64,000 nucleotides of DNA. Origin: Cellulomonas marina. Lineage in GTDB: Bacteria > Actinomycetota > Actinomycetes > Actinomycetales > Cellulomonadaceae. Made by a program: the position numbers and the translations under genes. The notes beneath the pieces are model-generated. The model made no database searches. It had not been told where the DNA came from and saw only the letters and a list, made by a program, of their open reading frames with translations. Of the stretch, positions 8,402 through 17,569 are shown piece after piece (position 1 is the first letter of the stretch; each line of letters begins with the position of its first letter). Where the stretch lies: NCBI RefSeq assembly GCF_900111925.1, contig NZ_FOKA01000011.1:62001-126000 (forward strand). Direction: 5' to 3'.

Positions 8402-9424
8402 TCAGCCCTCGTCCAGCTCCGCGGACGTGGGCGGGTTCGCCCCGGGGCGCGAGACGGTGATCGCGGCGATCCGCACGCACCGGGCGAGGACCGCGGTGAG
8501 GGCGTCGGCGTCGATCGCGGCCAGCGCCGCGCGGCGGTCCGGCCCGAGCAGGCCCGCGCTCCACAGCCCGTCGATCAGGCCACCCATGAAGGAGTCGCCG
8601 GCGCCGACGGTGTCGGCCACCTGCACCCGCTGCGCCGGGAGGTCGACCTCCACGCCGGCCGACGTCACGGCGACGGTGCCCTCCCCGCCGCGCGTGACGA
8701 CGACGAGGGCGGGCCCCGCACCGACCCAGCGCCGGGCCACGTCGGCGGGGTCCAGGCCGGGCAGCAGCCACGCCAGGTCCTCGTCACTCACCTTGACGAC
8801 GTCGGCGAGCGCGACGAGGGCCTCGACCAAGGGCAGGACGTCCACCGGGTCCCCCATGAGGGCGGGGCGCAGGTTCGGGTCGTAGGTGATCGTGCTGGTC
8901 GCACGCCGCCGCTCCAGCAGCTCGGCCACGCGCGGGCCGCCGGGCCGCAGCACCGTGGCGATCGAGCCGGTGTGCACGACCAGCGCGTCGCCCGCGCCCT
9001 CGTCGACGGGGGCCGGCAGGTCCCACTCGAGGTCGAAGGCGTACGTCGCGACGCCGGCGTCGTCGAGCGTGGCGACCGCCCGGGACGTCCGTTCCGGAGC
9101 CCGGTCCCCGGTGAGCACCCGTACGCCCGAGGCCTCGAGGTGCGTGCGGACCGTCCGCCCGTCCTCGTCGTCCGCGAGCCAGGTGAGCAGCTCCGCGCGG
9201 CGTCCCAGCCGGGCCAGCCCGAGCGCGACGTTCGCCGGGCTGCCGCCGGGGTGCGCCGCCCCGGGCGCCCCCGTCCGGCGCACGACGTCGACGAGCGCCT
9301 CGCCGACGACGAGCGCCCGTGCGGCCGGTGCACCCGGTGCACCACCGCCTGCCGTGCCGCCGTGCCCGCCCGGGGCCGCCTCATCCGTCCGCCCGGTCGT
9401 CGGGCCGGCCGCCTGCTCGCTCAT
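8402..9424 (-). CDS. PfkB-family carbohydrate kinase (fructokinase/ribokinase-like)
   Basis: 340 residues. Seen: the PfkB N-terminal signature region GGSPANVALGLARLGRR and the C-terminal signature DTVGAGDSFMGGLIDGLW, which holds the catalytic Asp and anion hole. The first 36 residues are a Gly/Ala/Thr-rich extension not needed for the fold. Family knowledge: ATP-dependent phosphorylation of a sugar such as fructose or ribose; the substrate cannot be assigned here. The ATG at 9424 overlaps the xseB stop (ATGA) and has GAGGAG upstream, so it is translated with xseA-xseB, an unrelated function that may simply share the promoter. Confidence 0.87.
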   Translation of the reverse strand: MSEQAAGPTTGRTDEAAPGGHGGTAGGGAPGAPAARALVVGEALVDVVRRTGAPGAAHPGGSPANVALGLARLGRRAELLTWLADDEDGRTVRTHLEASGVRVLTGDRAPERTSRAVATLDDAGVATYAFDLEWDLPAPVDEGAGDALVVHTGSIATVLRPGGPRVAELLERRRATSTITYDPNLRPALMGDPVDVLPLVEALVALADVVKVSDEDLAWLLPGLDPADVARRWVGAGPALVVVTRGGEGTVAVTSAGVEVDLPAQRVQVADTVGAGDSFMGGLIDGLWSAGLLGPDRRAALAAIDADALTAVLARCVRIAAITVSRPGANPPTSAELDEG

Positions 9425-9771
9425 CGCTGCCTCTCCTCGTCGAGAACCCCCGCCGGCGCTGCGCCGGGGGCCGCTGCGTCGGCCCGGCGGACCTGCGCGA
9501 GGCGCTCCCGCGCCCCGTCGAGCCACTGCTGGCACCGGGCCGCGAGCGCCTCCCCGCGCTCCCACAGGGCCATGGACTCCTCCAGGGAGCCGGCGCCGGC
9601 CTCCAGGCGGGCGACGACCGCGACGAGGCCGTCGCGCGCCTCCTCGTAGGACAGTCCCGCGACGTCGGCGTGCGGGGCAGGTCCGGTACCGGTATCGGTG
9701 CCGGTATCGGTGCCGAGGCCGCGGTCGGCCGCACCGCCTGCGGGCTCGGGCTGGGCGCTCACGGCGGTCAT
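9421..9771 (-). CDS. xseB: Exodeoxyribonuclease VII small subunit
   Basis: 116 residues. The XseB core is clear: LSYEEARDGLVAVVARLEAG, then GSLEESMALWERGEALAARCQQWLDGARERL, a two-helix hairpin. It is longer than a typical 70-90 residue XseB because of an N-terminal extension built from a 12-bp tandem repeat (9684-9714), which encodes alternating Gly-Thr-Asp-Thr residues. Family knowledge: forms exonuclease VII with XseA and degrades single-stranded DNA from both ends. The ATG at 9771 overlaps the xseA stop. A GTG three codons later is possible. Confidence 0.9.
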   Translation of the reverse strand: MTAVSAQPEPAGGAADRGLGTDTGTDTGTGPAPHADVAGLSYEEARDGLVAVVARLEAGAGSLEESMALWERGEALAARCQQWLDGARERLAQVRRADAAAPGAAPAGVLDEERQR

Positions 9772-11123
9772 CCAACCAGACGGGCCGTGCCCGCCACGGC
9801 CGTCGCCCCCAGCTCCCCGCGGGCCACGCGCACGCGCAGCCGCTCGCCGTCGGCCACCTCCCCGGGATCCCGCACGACGGACCCGTCCGCGTGCCGCACG
9901 ACGGCGTACCCGCGCTCGAGGGTCGCGGCGGGGGACAGGGCCGTGACCTGCGCGCCGAGCCGCGCGACCTCGGCCGCGGCGACGTGCAGCCGGTCGGCGA
10001 CGACCCGGTGCGCGCGCCGCGCCAGGTCGTCGACCTGGCGCTGGTGCGGCTCGAGCAGCGCGGTGGGCTGCACGAGGACCGGCCGGCTGCGCAGGTGGTC
10101 GAGGGCGCCCTGCTCCCGCTGGACGCGCTGGGCGAGCGCGGCGCGGGCGCGGTGCCGCGACTCCGTCAGCCGCGCGCGCTCCTGCGCGACGTCGGGGACG
10201 ACGCGCTTGGCCGCGTCCGTGGGCGTGGACGCCCGCAGGTCGGCCACGAGGTCGAGCAGCGGGGTGTCGAGGTGGTGCCCGATGGCGCTCACCAGCGGCG
10301 TCCGGCAGGCCGCCGCCACGCGCACGAGCGTCTCGTTGCTGAAGGGCAGGAGGTCCTCGAAGGAGCCTCCGCCGCGAGCCACCACGACGACCTCCACCCG
10401 CGGGTCCCGGTCGAGCTCCTCGATCGCGGCGCACACCTCGGGGACCGCGCGCGGGCCCTGCACCGTCACGCGCCGCACCTCGAACTGCACGGCCCCCCAG
10501 CGCGCCCGGGCGTTGGAGACGACGTCGTGCTCCGCGTCGCCCTGCTGCGCGCACACGAGCCCGACGACGGCCGGCAGGAACGGCAGGCGCCGCTTGCGGC
10601 GCTCGTCGAACAGGCCCTCCGAGGCCAGGACGCCCTTGAGGTGCTCGATGCGCGCCAGCAGCTCCCCGATCCCGACGAGCCGGGCCGCGTCGGCCGCGAA
10701 GGACAGGTCCCCCTTCTTGGGGTGGAACTGCGGCCGCGCGTGCACGACGAGGTGCGCGCCGTCCGCCAAGCGGTCCCCGAGACCCGCCAGCGCCCGCGCG
10801 GGGGCCGTCACGGACACCGACATGTCGAGGTCCGTGTCCCGCAGCGTGAGGAACCACAGCGTGTTCCACCGCCGCAGGTTGAGCACCTGCCCCTCGACCC
10901 AGACCGGCGGCATCCGCGCCACGTAGTCCGCGACCTTCGGCGCCAGGTGGCGCACGGGCCACGGGCGCTCCGGCGTGGTGTCGGCGGCCCGCACGGGCAG
11001 GGGCAGCGGCCCGCGGGGCGCTGCCTCCGCCAGGTGGTCAGCCGTACCGGCCGGCGCGTCGGGGACCCCCGGCACGTCGAGGCCCCCCGACGCGTCGGGG
11101 AGGGGGAGGGGAACGCTGCTCAC
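9768..11123 (-). CDS. xseA: Exodeoxyribonuclease VII large subunit
   Basis: 451 residues from GTG 11123. Seen: an N-terminal OB fold (PPVWVEGQVLNLRRWNTLWFLTLRD), the catalytic domain with VARGGGSFEDLLPFSNETLVRV and SAIGHHLDTPLLDLVADLRASTPTDAA, and a long coiled-coil toward the C-terminus (about 290-400). Family knowledge: catalytic subunit of exonuclease VII, involved in single-strand DNA processing and repair. The frame stays open to a GTG at 11195; I prefer 11123 because it leaves room for the ispH promoter and starts nearer the conserved region, but neither site has a strong ribosome binding site. Confidence 0.9.
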   Translation of the reverse strand: MSSVPLPLPDASGGLDVPGVPDAPAGTADHLAEAAPRGPLPLPVRAADTTPERPWPVRHLAPKVADYVARMPPVWVEGQVLNLRRWNTLWFLTLRDTDLDMSVSVTAPARALAGLGDRLADGAHLVVHARPQFHPKKGDLSFAADAARLVGIGELLARIEHLKGVLASEGLFDERRKRRLPFLPAVVGLVCAQQGDAEHDVVSNARARWGAVQFEVRRVTVQGPRAVPEVCAAIEELDRDPRVEVVVVARGGGSFEDLLPFSNETLVRVAAACRTPLVSAIGHHLDTPLLDLVADLRASTPTDAAKRVVPDVAQERARLTESRHRARAALAQRVQREQGALDHLRSRPVLVQPTALLEPHQRQVDDLARRAHRVVADRLHVAAAEVARLGAQVTALSPAATLERGYAVVRHADGSVVRDPGEVADGERLRVRVARGELGATAVAGTARLVG

Positions 11124-11231
11124 GGGACCAGCCTGCCCCACCCCACCGACAGGCCCGTCGGCGCGTGCCGGGGCGGCGGACGTCACGTCGCCCACGTGCT
11201 GCTCGGCACGGTGCCCTCAGGGAGCGCCGCC

Positions 11232-11237
11232 TAGACT
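11232..11237 (+). promoter_or_regulatory. -10 box of leaderless ispH
   Basis: TAGACT ends 6 nt before the GTG start codon of ispH, which fits a transcript beginning at the start codon. No ribosome binding site is present. Confidence 0.65.
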
Positions 11238-11243
11238 CGTGCG

Positions 11244-12284
11244 GTGACCACCCCCGTCCCCTCCGCCGCCCCCGTCGCCCGCAAGCGCGTGCTGCTCGCG
11301 GCCCCGCGCGGCTACTGCGCCGGCGTGGACCGGGCGGTCGTCGCGGTCGAGAAGGCGCTCGAGACCTACGGCGCCCCGGTGTACGTCCGCAAGGAGATCG
11401 TGCACAACAAGCACGTCGTGCAGACGCTCGCCGCCCGCGGCGCCGTCTTCGTCGACGAGACGGACGAGGTGCCCGAGGGTGCGCGCGTCGTCTTCTCCGC
11501 CCACGGGGTCTCCCCGGCCGTGCACGCCTCCGCCGCCGCCCGGTCCCTGCAGACCATCGACGCCACGTGCCCGCTCGTGACGAAGGTGCACAAGGAGGCC
11601 GTGCGGTTCGCCGCCGAGGACCGCGAGATCCTCCTCATCGGGCACACGGGCCACGAGGAGGTCGAGGGCACGTACGGGGAGGCGCCCGACCACATCCAGG
11701 TCGTCAACGGCCCCGAGGACGTGGACGCCCTCGTCGTGCGGGACCCCGAGCGGCTCGTGTGGATCTCGCAGACGACGCTGTCCGTCGACGAGACGATGGA
11801 GACCGTCCGCCGCCTGCGCGAGCGGTTCCCGCACCTGCAGGACCCGCCGAGCGACGACATCTGCTACGCGACGCAGAACCGCCAGGTCGCGGTGAAGAAG
11901 CTGGCGCCGGCGTGCGACGTCGTCATCACGGTGGGCTCGGCCAACTCCTCCAACTCCGTGCGCCTCGTCGAGGTCGCGCGCGAGTCCGGCGCCCGGGCCT
12001 CCTACCGGGTCGACCACGCCGACGAGCTGGACCCGGCCTGGTTCGACGGGGCCACGACGGTCGGCGTGACCTCCGGGGCCTCCGTGCCGGAGATCCTCGT
12101 CACCGGGGTCCTCGAGCGGCTCGCCGGCTGGGGCTGGGGCGAGGTCGAGGAGGTCCGCACGGCGACGGAGGACCTCATGTTCTCCCTCCCGCGCGAGCTG
12201 CGGACCGACCTGCGGGAGCGCGGTGTCGACCAGCAGCGGCCGCGCCGCGACGGGCGTCGGTCGCTCGAGGTCCAGCCGGTCTGA
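11244..12284 (+). CDS. ispH: 4-hydroxy-3-methylbut-2-enyl diphosphate reductase
   Basis: 346 residues. Seen: the three iron-sulfur cluster cysteines in [11 protein letters not shown] (Cys25), [11 protein letters not shown] (Cys109) and [11 protein letters not shown] (Cys207), together with AHGVSP and [12 protein letters not shown] substrate-binding motifs. Family knowledge: last step of the MEP pathway, reducing HMBPP to IPP and DMAPP with a [4Fe-4S] cluster; supplies precursors to enzymes such as UppS in this window. The GTG start has a -10 box but no ribosome binding site, so translation is probably leaderless. Convergent with rmuC, with a 55-bp gap. Confidence 0.96.
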   Translation: MTTPVPSAAPVARKRVLLAAPRGYCAGVDRAVVAVEKALETYGAPVYVRKEIVHNKHVVQTLAARGAVFVDETDEVPEGARVVFSAHGVSPAVHASAAARSLQTIDATCPLVTKVHKEAVRFAAEDREILLIGHTGHEEVEGTYGEAPDHIQVVNGPEDVDALVVRDPERLVWISQTTLSVDETMETVRRLRERFPHLQDPPSDDICYATQNRQVAVKKLAPACDVVITVGSANSSNSVRLVEVARESGARASYRVDHADELDPAWFDGATTVGVTSGASVPEILVTGVLERLAGWGWGEVEEVRTATEDLMFSLPRELRTDLRERGVDQQRPRRDGRRSLEVQPV

Positions 12285-12339
12285 CGCCCTCGACGGCCGC
12301 CGCCGGCGGCGACGTCCCGAGGCTCCCCGCCGCGCGCGA

Positions 12340-13767
12340 CTACGCGCCCGCGGCGCGAGGGTGGCCGTCCTGCGGCTCGCGCGCCGCGTCGGGCGTCGCC
12401 GCGTCGAGCGCCGCCGTGTCGCGCGGGCCCCACCCGCCACGGTCAGGGCCCGCGTCGTCGGGCTCGGCGAGCGCGGCCTCGAGCAGCTCGGGCGCGGACA
12501 GGGCGTGCAGCCGCGGGTCGACCGGCGCCGGCGCCGCCAGCGGCTCGTGCGCGACGCCGAGGTCGGTGAAGCGGCGCGCCGTGACGAGGACGCGCGTCTC
12601 CAGCGAGGCCACGGTCCGGTTGTAGGCGGACGCCGCCTGCTCCAGCGAGCGGCCCAGCCGCCCCAGGTGGCCCCCGAGCGTCGCGAGGCGCCCGTGCAGC
12701 TCCGTGCCGAGCTGGAGCACCGCCTGCGCGTTGGCCGCGACCGCGTCCTGCTTCCAGGCGTACGCGACGGTCCGCAGCAGGGCCAGCAGCGTGGCGGGCG
12801 TCGCGATGACGACGTCCCGGTCGAACGCGTGCTCCATGAGTCCGGGGTCCTCCTCGAGCGCGGCGAGCAGGAACGGCTCGGCCGGCACGAACAGCACGAC
12901 GAACTCCGGCGCCGGCGCGACGCCCTCCCAGTACCGCTTCGCCGCCAGGCCGTCGACGTGCGCGCGCAGGTGCCGGGCGTGGGCGGCCAGCCGTCGGCGC
13001 CGCGTCCCCTCGTCGGCCGCCTCCACGGCCTCCAGGTAGCCGAGGAACGCGACCTTGGCGTCGACGACGACGTGCCGGCCGCCCGACAGGTGAACGACGA
13101 GGTCGGGCCGCTGCACGCCGTCGTCGGTGACCACCCGTTGCTGCTCGACGAAGTCGACGTGCGCGAGCATCCCGGCCGCCTCCACGACGCGGCGCAGCTG
13201 CACCTCGCCCCACCGCCCGCGCACCTGCGAGGAGCGCAGGGCCGTCGACAGCCGCCCGGTCTCCGTGCGCAGACCCTCCGCCTGCTCGCGCAGGGCCCGC
13301 ACCTGCTCACCCAGCGCGGCCTGGCCCGCGGCCCGGTCCTGCTCGGCGGCGGCGAGCTGGGCGCGCACCCGCTCGAGCGTGCCCGCCAGGGGGTCCACGA
13401 GCGCCGCGACCGCCCGCTCGCGCTCCGCCAGCTCGCCCGCCTGGAGCTGGTGCCCGGCGGCGAGCCGCTGCTGCGCCAGGACGAGGAACTGCTCGGACGC
13501 GGTCGCCAGCACGTCGGAGGCCACGTCCCGGAACCGGTCGCCCAGCACGGCCGTCTCCGCCGCGTGCCGCTCCTGCTCCGCCCGCGCCGCCTCGCGCTCC
13601 GCCTCCCGGCGCTCACGGGCGCGGGCCGCCTCCACCTCGGCGCGCGCCAGGCGCGCCGCCCCCTCCCGCTCGGCCCGCGCGCGCCCGAGGACGTACCCGA
13701 GCGCGACCCCCGCGAGGAGCGCGACCACCGCGCCCACCAGCACCGCCACCACCGTCGCCGTCTGCAC
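12340..13767 (-). CDS. rmuC: DNA recombination protein RmuC
   Basis: 475 residues. Seen: an N-terminal membrane helix (about 5-27), a long Ala/Glu/Arg-rich coiled coil (about 30-170) and the RmuC core (about 175-400) with RGRWGEVQLRRVVEAAGM, DLVVHLSGGRHVVVDAKVAF and FDRDVVIATPATLLALLRTVAYAW. The core resembles a restriction-endonuclease-like fold with the D-x-K motif VVDAK. Family knowledge: limits recombination at inverted repeats and may act as a membrane-tethered nuclease. The GTG at 13767 follows a GAGGG. The open frame runs much further upstream, but that part is antisense to the ABC gene. Confidence 0.92.
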   Translation of the reverse strand: MQTATVVAVLVGAVVALLAGVALGYVLGRARAEREGAARLARAEVEAARARERREAEREAARAEQERHAAETAVLGDRFRDVASDVLATASEQFLVLAQQRLAAGHQLQAGELAERERAVAALVDPLAGTLERVRAQLAAAEQDRAAGQAALGEQVRALREQAEGLRTETGRLSTALRSSQVRGRWGEVQLRRVVEAAGMLAHVDFVEQQRVVTDDGVQRPDLVVHLSGGRHVVVDAKVAFLGYLEAVEAADEGTRRRRLAAHARHLRAHVDGLAAKRYWEGVAPAPEFVVLFVPAEPFLLAALEEDPGLMEHAFDRDVVIATPATLLALLRTVAYAWKQDAVAANAQAVLQLGTELHGRLATLGGHLGRLGRSLEQAASAYNRTVASLETRVLVTARRFTDLGVAHEPLAAPAPVDPRLHALSAPELLEAALAEPDDAGPDRGGWGPRDTAALDAATPDAAREPQDGHPRAAGA

Positions 13768-13835
13768 GACCGCACCCTCGCAGCACCCACCGACACGACC
13801 GCGCCGACGCGCCACGGCGGCCCCCGGCCCCGCCC

Positions 13836-13841
13836 TAGGGT
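13836..13841 (+). promoter_or_regulatory. -10 box of leaderless ABC ATPase gene
   Basis: TAGGGT ends 7 nt before the ATG at 13849. No ribosome binding site separates them. Confidence 0.6.
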
Positions 13842-13848
13842 GGCCGTC

Positions 13849-14679
13849 ATGACCTCCGCCCCGCCGCCCGGCGTCCCCGGCGCGGTGCCCCCGGTGCCCC
13901 CCGTGCCCCCACCCCCGCCGACCCCGGGCGCGGCGCTCGAGGTGCGCGGCCTGTGGAAGCGGTTCGGGGACAAGGTGGCGGTCGCCGGGATCGACCTCGT
14001 CGTGCCGGCCGGGTCCTTCTACGGCCTCGTCGGGCCCAACGGCGCGGGCAAGACGACGACGCTGTCGATGGCCACGGGGCTGCTCGTGCCGGACGCCGGG
14101 CAGGTCCTCGTCGCCGGGCGGGACCTGTGGGCCGACCCGCTGGGGACGAAGGCGCTGCTCGGCGTGCTGCCGGACGGCGTGCGGCTGTTCGACCGGCTCA
14201 CCGGCGCGCAGCTCGTCACGTACGCGGGCCTCCTGCGCGGCATGGACCGCCCGACCGTGGCCGAGCGGACCGCGGACCTGCTGCGTGCCTTCGACCTCAC
14301 GGCGGACGCCGACACGCTCGTCGTCGACTACTCGGCGGGCATGACGAAGAAGATCACCCTCGCGTGCGCGCTCGTCCACGCGCCCCGCCTGCTCGTCCTC
14401 GACGAGCCGTTCGAGGCGGTCGACCCCGTCTCGGCGGCCAACATCCGCGACATCCTGCACGGCTACGTCGCCACCGGCGGCACGGTCATCGTCTCGTCGC
14501 ACGTGATGGACCTCGTCCAGCGGATGTGCGACCACGTGGCCGTCGTCGCCGCCGGCCGTGTGCTCGCCGCAGGCACGGTCGACGAGGTCCGCGCCGGCGC
14601 CAGCCTCGAGGACCGGTTCGTCGACCTCGTCGGCGGCCGCGTGCACGGGGAGGGCCTGGCGTGGTTGCGCACCTCCTGA
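13849..14679 (+). CDS. ABC transporter ATP-binding protein (exporter type)
   Basis: 276 residues. After a Pro-rich leader (about 1-28) come Walker A GPNGAGKTTT, a Q-loop region, signature-like YSAGMTKKITLACAL and Walker B LLVLDEPFEAVD, then the H-switch in IVSSHVMDLV. The signature is the SAGM variant rather than LSGGQ, typical of some ABC-2 export ATPases (family knowledge). It likely powers the permease encoded next, with which it overlaps by 19 nt. The exported substrate is unknown. Start is leaderless (see the -10 box at 13836). Confidence 0.9.
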   Translation: MTSAPPPGVPGAVPPVPPVPPPPPTPGAALEVRGLWKRFGDKVAVAGIDLVVPAGSFYGLVGPNGAGKTTTLSMATGLLVPDAGQVLVAGRDLWADPLGTKALLGVLPDGVRLFDRLTGAQLVTYAGLLRGMDRPTVAERTADLLRAFDLTADADTLVVDYSAGMTKKITLACALVHAPRLLVLDEPFEAVDPVSAANIRDILHGYVATGGTVIVSSHVMDLVQRMCDHVAVVAAGRVLAAGTVDEVRAGASLEDRFVDLVGGRVHGEGLAWLRTS

Positions 14680-16244
14680 GGCTCAAGCTCCTCCTGCTGC
14701 GCAACGGGTTGCGGCGCAGCCCCTGGCAGGTCGTCGGGCTGCTGCTCGCGCTGCTCTACGGCCTCGTCGCGCTCGTCCTCGTGCTGGCCGGCATCGCCGG
14801 GCTCGCGGTGGTGGAGGACGTGGGGCTGCGGCGGGACGTGCTCGTCGCCGGCGGGGCGCTGCTCGTGCTCGGCTGGGCGCTGCTGCCGCTCGTCGCCTTC
14901 GGGGTGGACGCCACGCTGGACCCGGCGCGGTTCACCCTGTTCCCCGTGCCGCGCCGGCAGCTGCTGGCCGGCCTGGCGCTGGCGGGTCTGGTCGGGGTGC
15001 CGGGGTTCGTGACCGTGGTCACCGTGGCGGCGTCCGTGGTGGTGTGGTGGCGGCAGCCGCAGGCCCTGCCCGTCGCGGCCGTGGGCGCGGTGCTGGCCGT
15101 GGCGCTGTGCGTGGTCGGCTCGCGGGCGACGACGACCGCGCTGGCCCCCGCGCTGTCGGGCCGGCGCTCGCGGGAGGTCGTGGGCGTCGTCGCCGTGGTG
15201 CTGGCCGTCGGCGTGTACATCGGCTTCGGCCGCCTCACGCAGGGGCTGGGGGAGGGCGTGGACGTCGCGGGCCTGCGGGGCCTGCTGGCCGACCTCGCGG
15301 CGGTCCTCGCCTGGACGCCGTTCGGCGCCGCATGGGCGGCGCCGGCCGACGCCGCCCAGGGGCGGTGGGGCACCGCCGCCGCGCGCCTGCTCGTCCTGGC
15401 GGCGGCCGTCGCGGTGCTGACCGTCGTGTGGGACCGCGCCATGGCCCACGCCCTCGTGCGCCCCGCCGCCTCGGCCCCCGCCGGCGCGGTCGCCCGCGGG
15501 CTGGGCCTGCTCGGCCGCCTGCCCGCCACGCCGACGTGGGCCGTGGCGGCACGGTGCCTGACCTACTGGCGGCGCGACCCGCGCTACGCGCTGTCCGTGC
15601 TCGTCGTGCCCGTCCTGCCCGTCGTGCTGTGGGCGTTCGGCGCGGGCGCGTACGGCGTCCTCGCGACCGTGCCGCTCGCGGCGTTCCTGCTCGGCTGGTC
15701 CGTCAGCCAGGACGTCTCCTTCGACGGCACGGCGTTCTGGCTGCACGTGTCCGCCGGCCTGCGCGGGCGCGACGACCGCGCCGGGCGCGTGCTGGGCGTC
15801 GGGCTGCTGCTCGTGCCGCTGCTCGTCGTCCTGGCCGTCGTCGTCGCGCTGCTCACGGGCTCGGCGCGGCACCTGCCGGCCGTGCTCGGCGCCGCGCTCG
15901 GCACGTGCCTCACCGCGCTCGGCGTGGCGAGCGTGGTCTCGGCGCTGCTCGTCACGCGCGTGCAGCAGGCGGGGGAGAGCGCGTTCACCACGCGGCAGGG
16001 CGCCTCTCTGGCGGCGGTGGTCTCCCAGCTCGGCGGCATGACGGTGGGCCTCGTGCTCGCCGCGCCCGAGCTCGTGCTCGCCGTGCTGGCCGTCGCGTGG
16101 TCCTCCGCGCCGCTCGGCTGGGTCGCGCTCCTCGTGGGGGCCGTGCTGGGCGGGCTGCTGCTCGTCGTCGGCGTGCGGTGGGGCGGGCACCTGCTGGACC
16201 GGCGCGCGCCGCGCCTGCTGCAGGCGCTGGTGACCATGCGCTGA
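14661..16244 (+). CDS. ABC transporter permease (multi-pass, exporter type)
   Basis: 527 residues, strongly hydrophobic, with about 12 predicted membrane segments. No signal peptide or enzyme motif is visible. The start GTG 14661 lies within the end of the upstream ATPase gene and has GGGGAGGG before it, so the two are coupled. Family resemblance is to large actinobacterial ABC-2-like permeases with two six-helix halves (inference from hydropathy read by eye). Its partner is the ATPase at 13849; substrate unknown. Confidence 0.82.
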   Translation: MVAHLLRLKLLLLRNGLRRSPWQVVGLLLALLYGLVALVLVLAGIAGLAVVEDVGLRRDVLVAGGALLVLGWALLPLVAFGVDATLDPARFTLFPVPRRQLLAGLALAGLVGVPGFVTVVTVAASVVVWWRQPQALPVAAVGAVLAVALCVVGSRATTTALAPALSGRRSREVVGVVAVVLAVGVYIGFGRLTQGLGEGVDVAGLRGLLADLAAVLAWTPFGAAWAAPADAAQGRWGTAAARLLVLAAAVAVLTVVWDRAMAHALVRPAASAPAGAVARGLGLLGRLPATPTWAVAARCLTYWRRDPRYALSVLVVPVLPVVLWAFGAGAYGVLATVPLAAFLLGWSVSQDVSFDGTAFWLHVSAGLRGRDDRAGRVLGVGLLLVPLLVVLAVVVALLTGSARHLPAVLGAALGTCLTALGVASVVSALLVTRVQQAGESAFTTRQGASLAAVVSQLGGMTVGLVLAAPELVLAVLAVAWSSAPLGWVALLVGAVLGGLLLVVGVRWGGHLLDRRAPRLLQALVTMR

Positions 16245-16267
16245 GCGGTCGCCCGGCGGACGGTCCC

Positions 16268-16273
16268 TAGACT
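16268..16273 (+). promoter_or_regulatory. -10 box of leaderless ychF
   Basis: TAGACT ends 8 nt before the GTG start of ychF; no ribosome binding site is present. Confidence 0.6.
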
Positions 16274-16281
16274 GGTGCGAC

Positions 16282-17367
16282 GTGGCCCTCACCATCGGCA
16301 TCGTCGGACTGCCCAACGTCGGCAAGTCCACCCTCTTCAACGCCCTGACCCGCGCGCAGGTGCTCGCCGCGAACTACCCGTTCGCGACGATCGAGCCCAA
16401 CGTCGGGGTCGTCCCCCTGCCGGACCCGCGGCTGGCCACGCTGGCGGAGATCTTCGGCTCCGAGCGCGTCCTGCCCGCGACCGTGTCCTTCGTCGACATC
16501 GCCGGCATCGTCAAGGGCGCGAGCACGGGGGAGGGCCTGGGCAACAAGTTCCTGGCGACCATCCGCGAGGCGGACGCCATCTGCCAGGTGACCCGCGCCT
16601 TCGCCGACCCGGACGTCGTGCACGTCAACGGGGCGGTCGACCCCGAGGACGACATCGAGACGATCGCGACCGAGCTCGTCCTGGCCGACCTCGAGACCGT
16701 CGAGCGGGCGGTACCGCGCCTGGAGAAGGAGGTGCGGGCCAGGAAGGCGGAGCCGGCGCTCCTGGCCGCCGCGCAGAAGGCCCAGGAGATCCTGGCGGCC
16801 GGCACGCCGCTGTCCCAGGGTGCGGCGGCCGCCGGGCTGGACCTGGCCGAGATCGCCCCGCTCGGCCTCATGACGGCCAAGCCCTTCATCTACGTCTTCA
16901 ACACCGACGACGAGGGCCTGGCGGACACGGCCATGCAGGAGCGGCTGCGCGCCCTCGTGGCCCCCGCGGACGCGATCTTCCTCGACGCCAAGCTCGAGTC
17001 CGAGCTCGTCGAGCTCGACGAGGACGAGGCGCGGGAGATGCTCGCCGAGACGGGCCAGAGCGAGTCGGGCCTCGACCAGCTCGCGCGCGTCGGCTTCCAC
17101 ACCCTCGGCCTGCAGACCTACCTGACGGCGGGCCCCAAGGAGTCGCGCGCCTGGACCATCCGCCAGGGCTGGACGGCTCCGCAGGCCGCGGGCGTCATCC
17201 ACACGGACTTCCAGAAGGGCTTCATCAAGGCCGAGGTCGTCTCCTTCGACGACCTCGTCGCCGCCGGGTCCGTGGCCGCCGCGCGCGCCGCCGGCAAGGC
17301 GCGCATCGAGGGCAAGGACTACGTCATGGCCGACGGCGACGTCGTGGAGTTCCGCTTCAACGTGTGA
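16282..17367 (+). CDS. ychF: Redox-regulated ATPase YchF (Obg-like, OLA1 family)
   Basis: 361 residues, the normal length. Seen: P-loop GLPNVGKSTLFNALT at the N-terminus, the switch region with DIAGIVKGASTGEGLGNKFL, a coiled-coil insert (about 125-200), the FNTDDEGL nucleotide-specificity region, and a C-terminal TGS domain (FHTLGLQTYLTAGPKESRAW through KDYVMADGDVVEFRFNV). Family knowledge: a P-loop protein of the Obg class that prefers ATP, binds ribosomes and acts in stress responses. The GTG start is probably leaderless. It stands alone between short gaps. Confidence 0.95.
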   Translation: MALTIGIVGLPNVGKSTLFNALTRAQVLAANYPFATIEPNVGVVPLPDPRLATLAEIFGSERVLPATVSFVDIAGIVKGASTGEGLGNKFLATIREADAICQVTRAFADPDVVHVNGAVDPEDDIETIATELVLADLETVERAVPRLEKEVRARKAEPALLAAAQKAQEILAAGTPLSQGAAAAGLDLAEIAPLGLMTAKPFIYVFNTDDEGLADTAMQERLRALVAPADAIFLDAKLESELVELDEDEAREMLAETGQSESGLDQLARVGFHTLGLQTYLTAGPKESRAWTIRQGWTAPQAAGVIHTDFQKGFIKAEVVSFDDLVAAGSVAAARAAGKARIEGKDYVMADGDVVEFRFNV

Positions 17368-17569
17368 CCCGCGCGTCGGCGGCCGTGGGGCACGGTCCGG
17401 CTCCTCGGGAGGCGGGACGGGTCGGGCCGCGCCACGCTGCTGCGGCCAGGGTGATCAGCGCCGGACGCGGCCGGCTCGTCGGGCAGGACCGAGGGGCGGG
17501 CGGGGCAGGGCCGCGGGCGCCGTTCACCGGACGACGACGACCGGGAGCCGCCGTGCGAGGACGGACGAC

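Noticed and set aside
9768..11195. The longer xseA start at GTG 11195.
   Set aside because: The extra 24 residues are low-complexity and have no ribosome binding site, and they would cover part of the ispH promoter region; 11123 is preferred but not certain.
12285..12339. GC-rich symmetric sequence between ispH and rmuC as a terminator.
   Set aside because: Only short, unstable self-complementary runs were seen, without a clear stem and loop.
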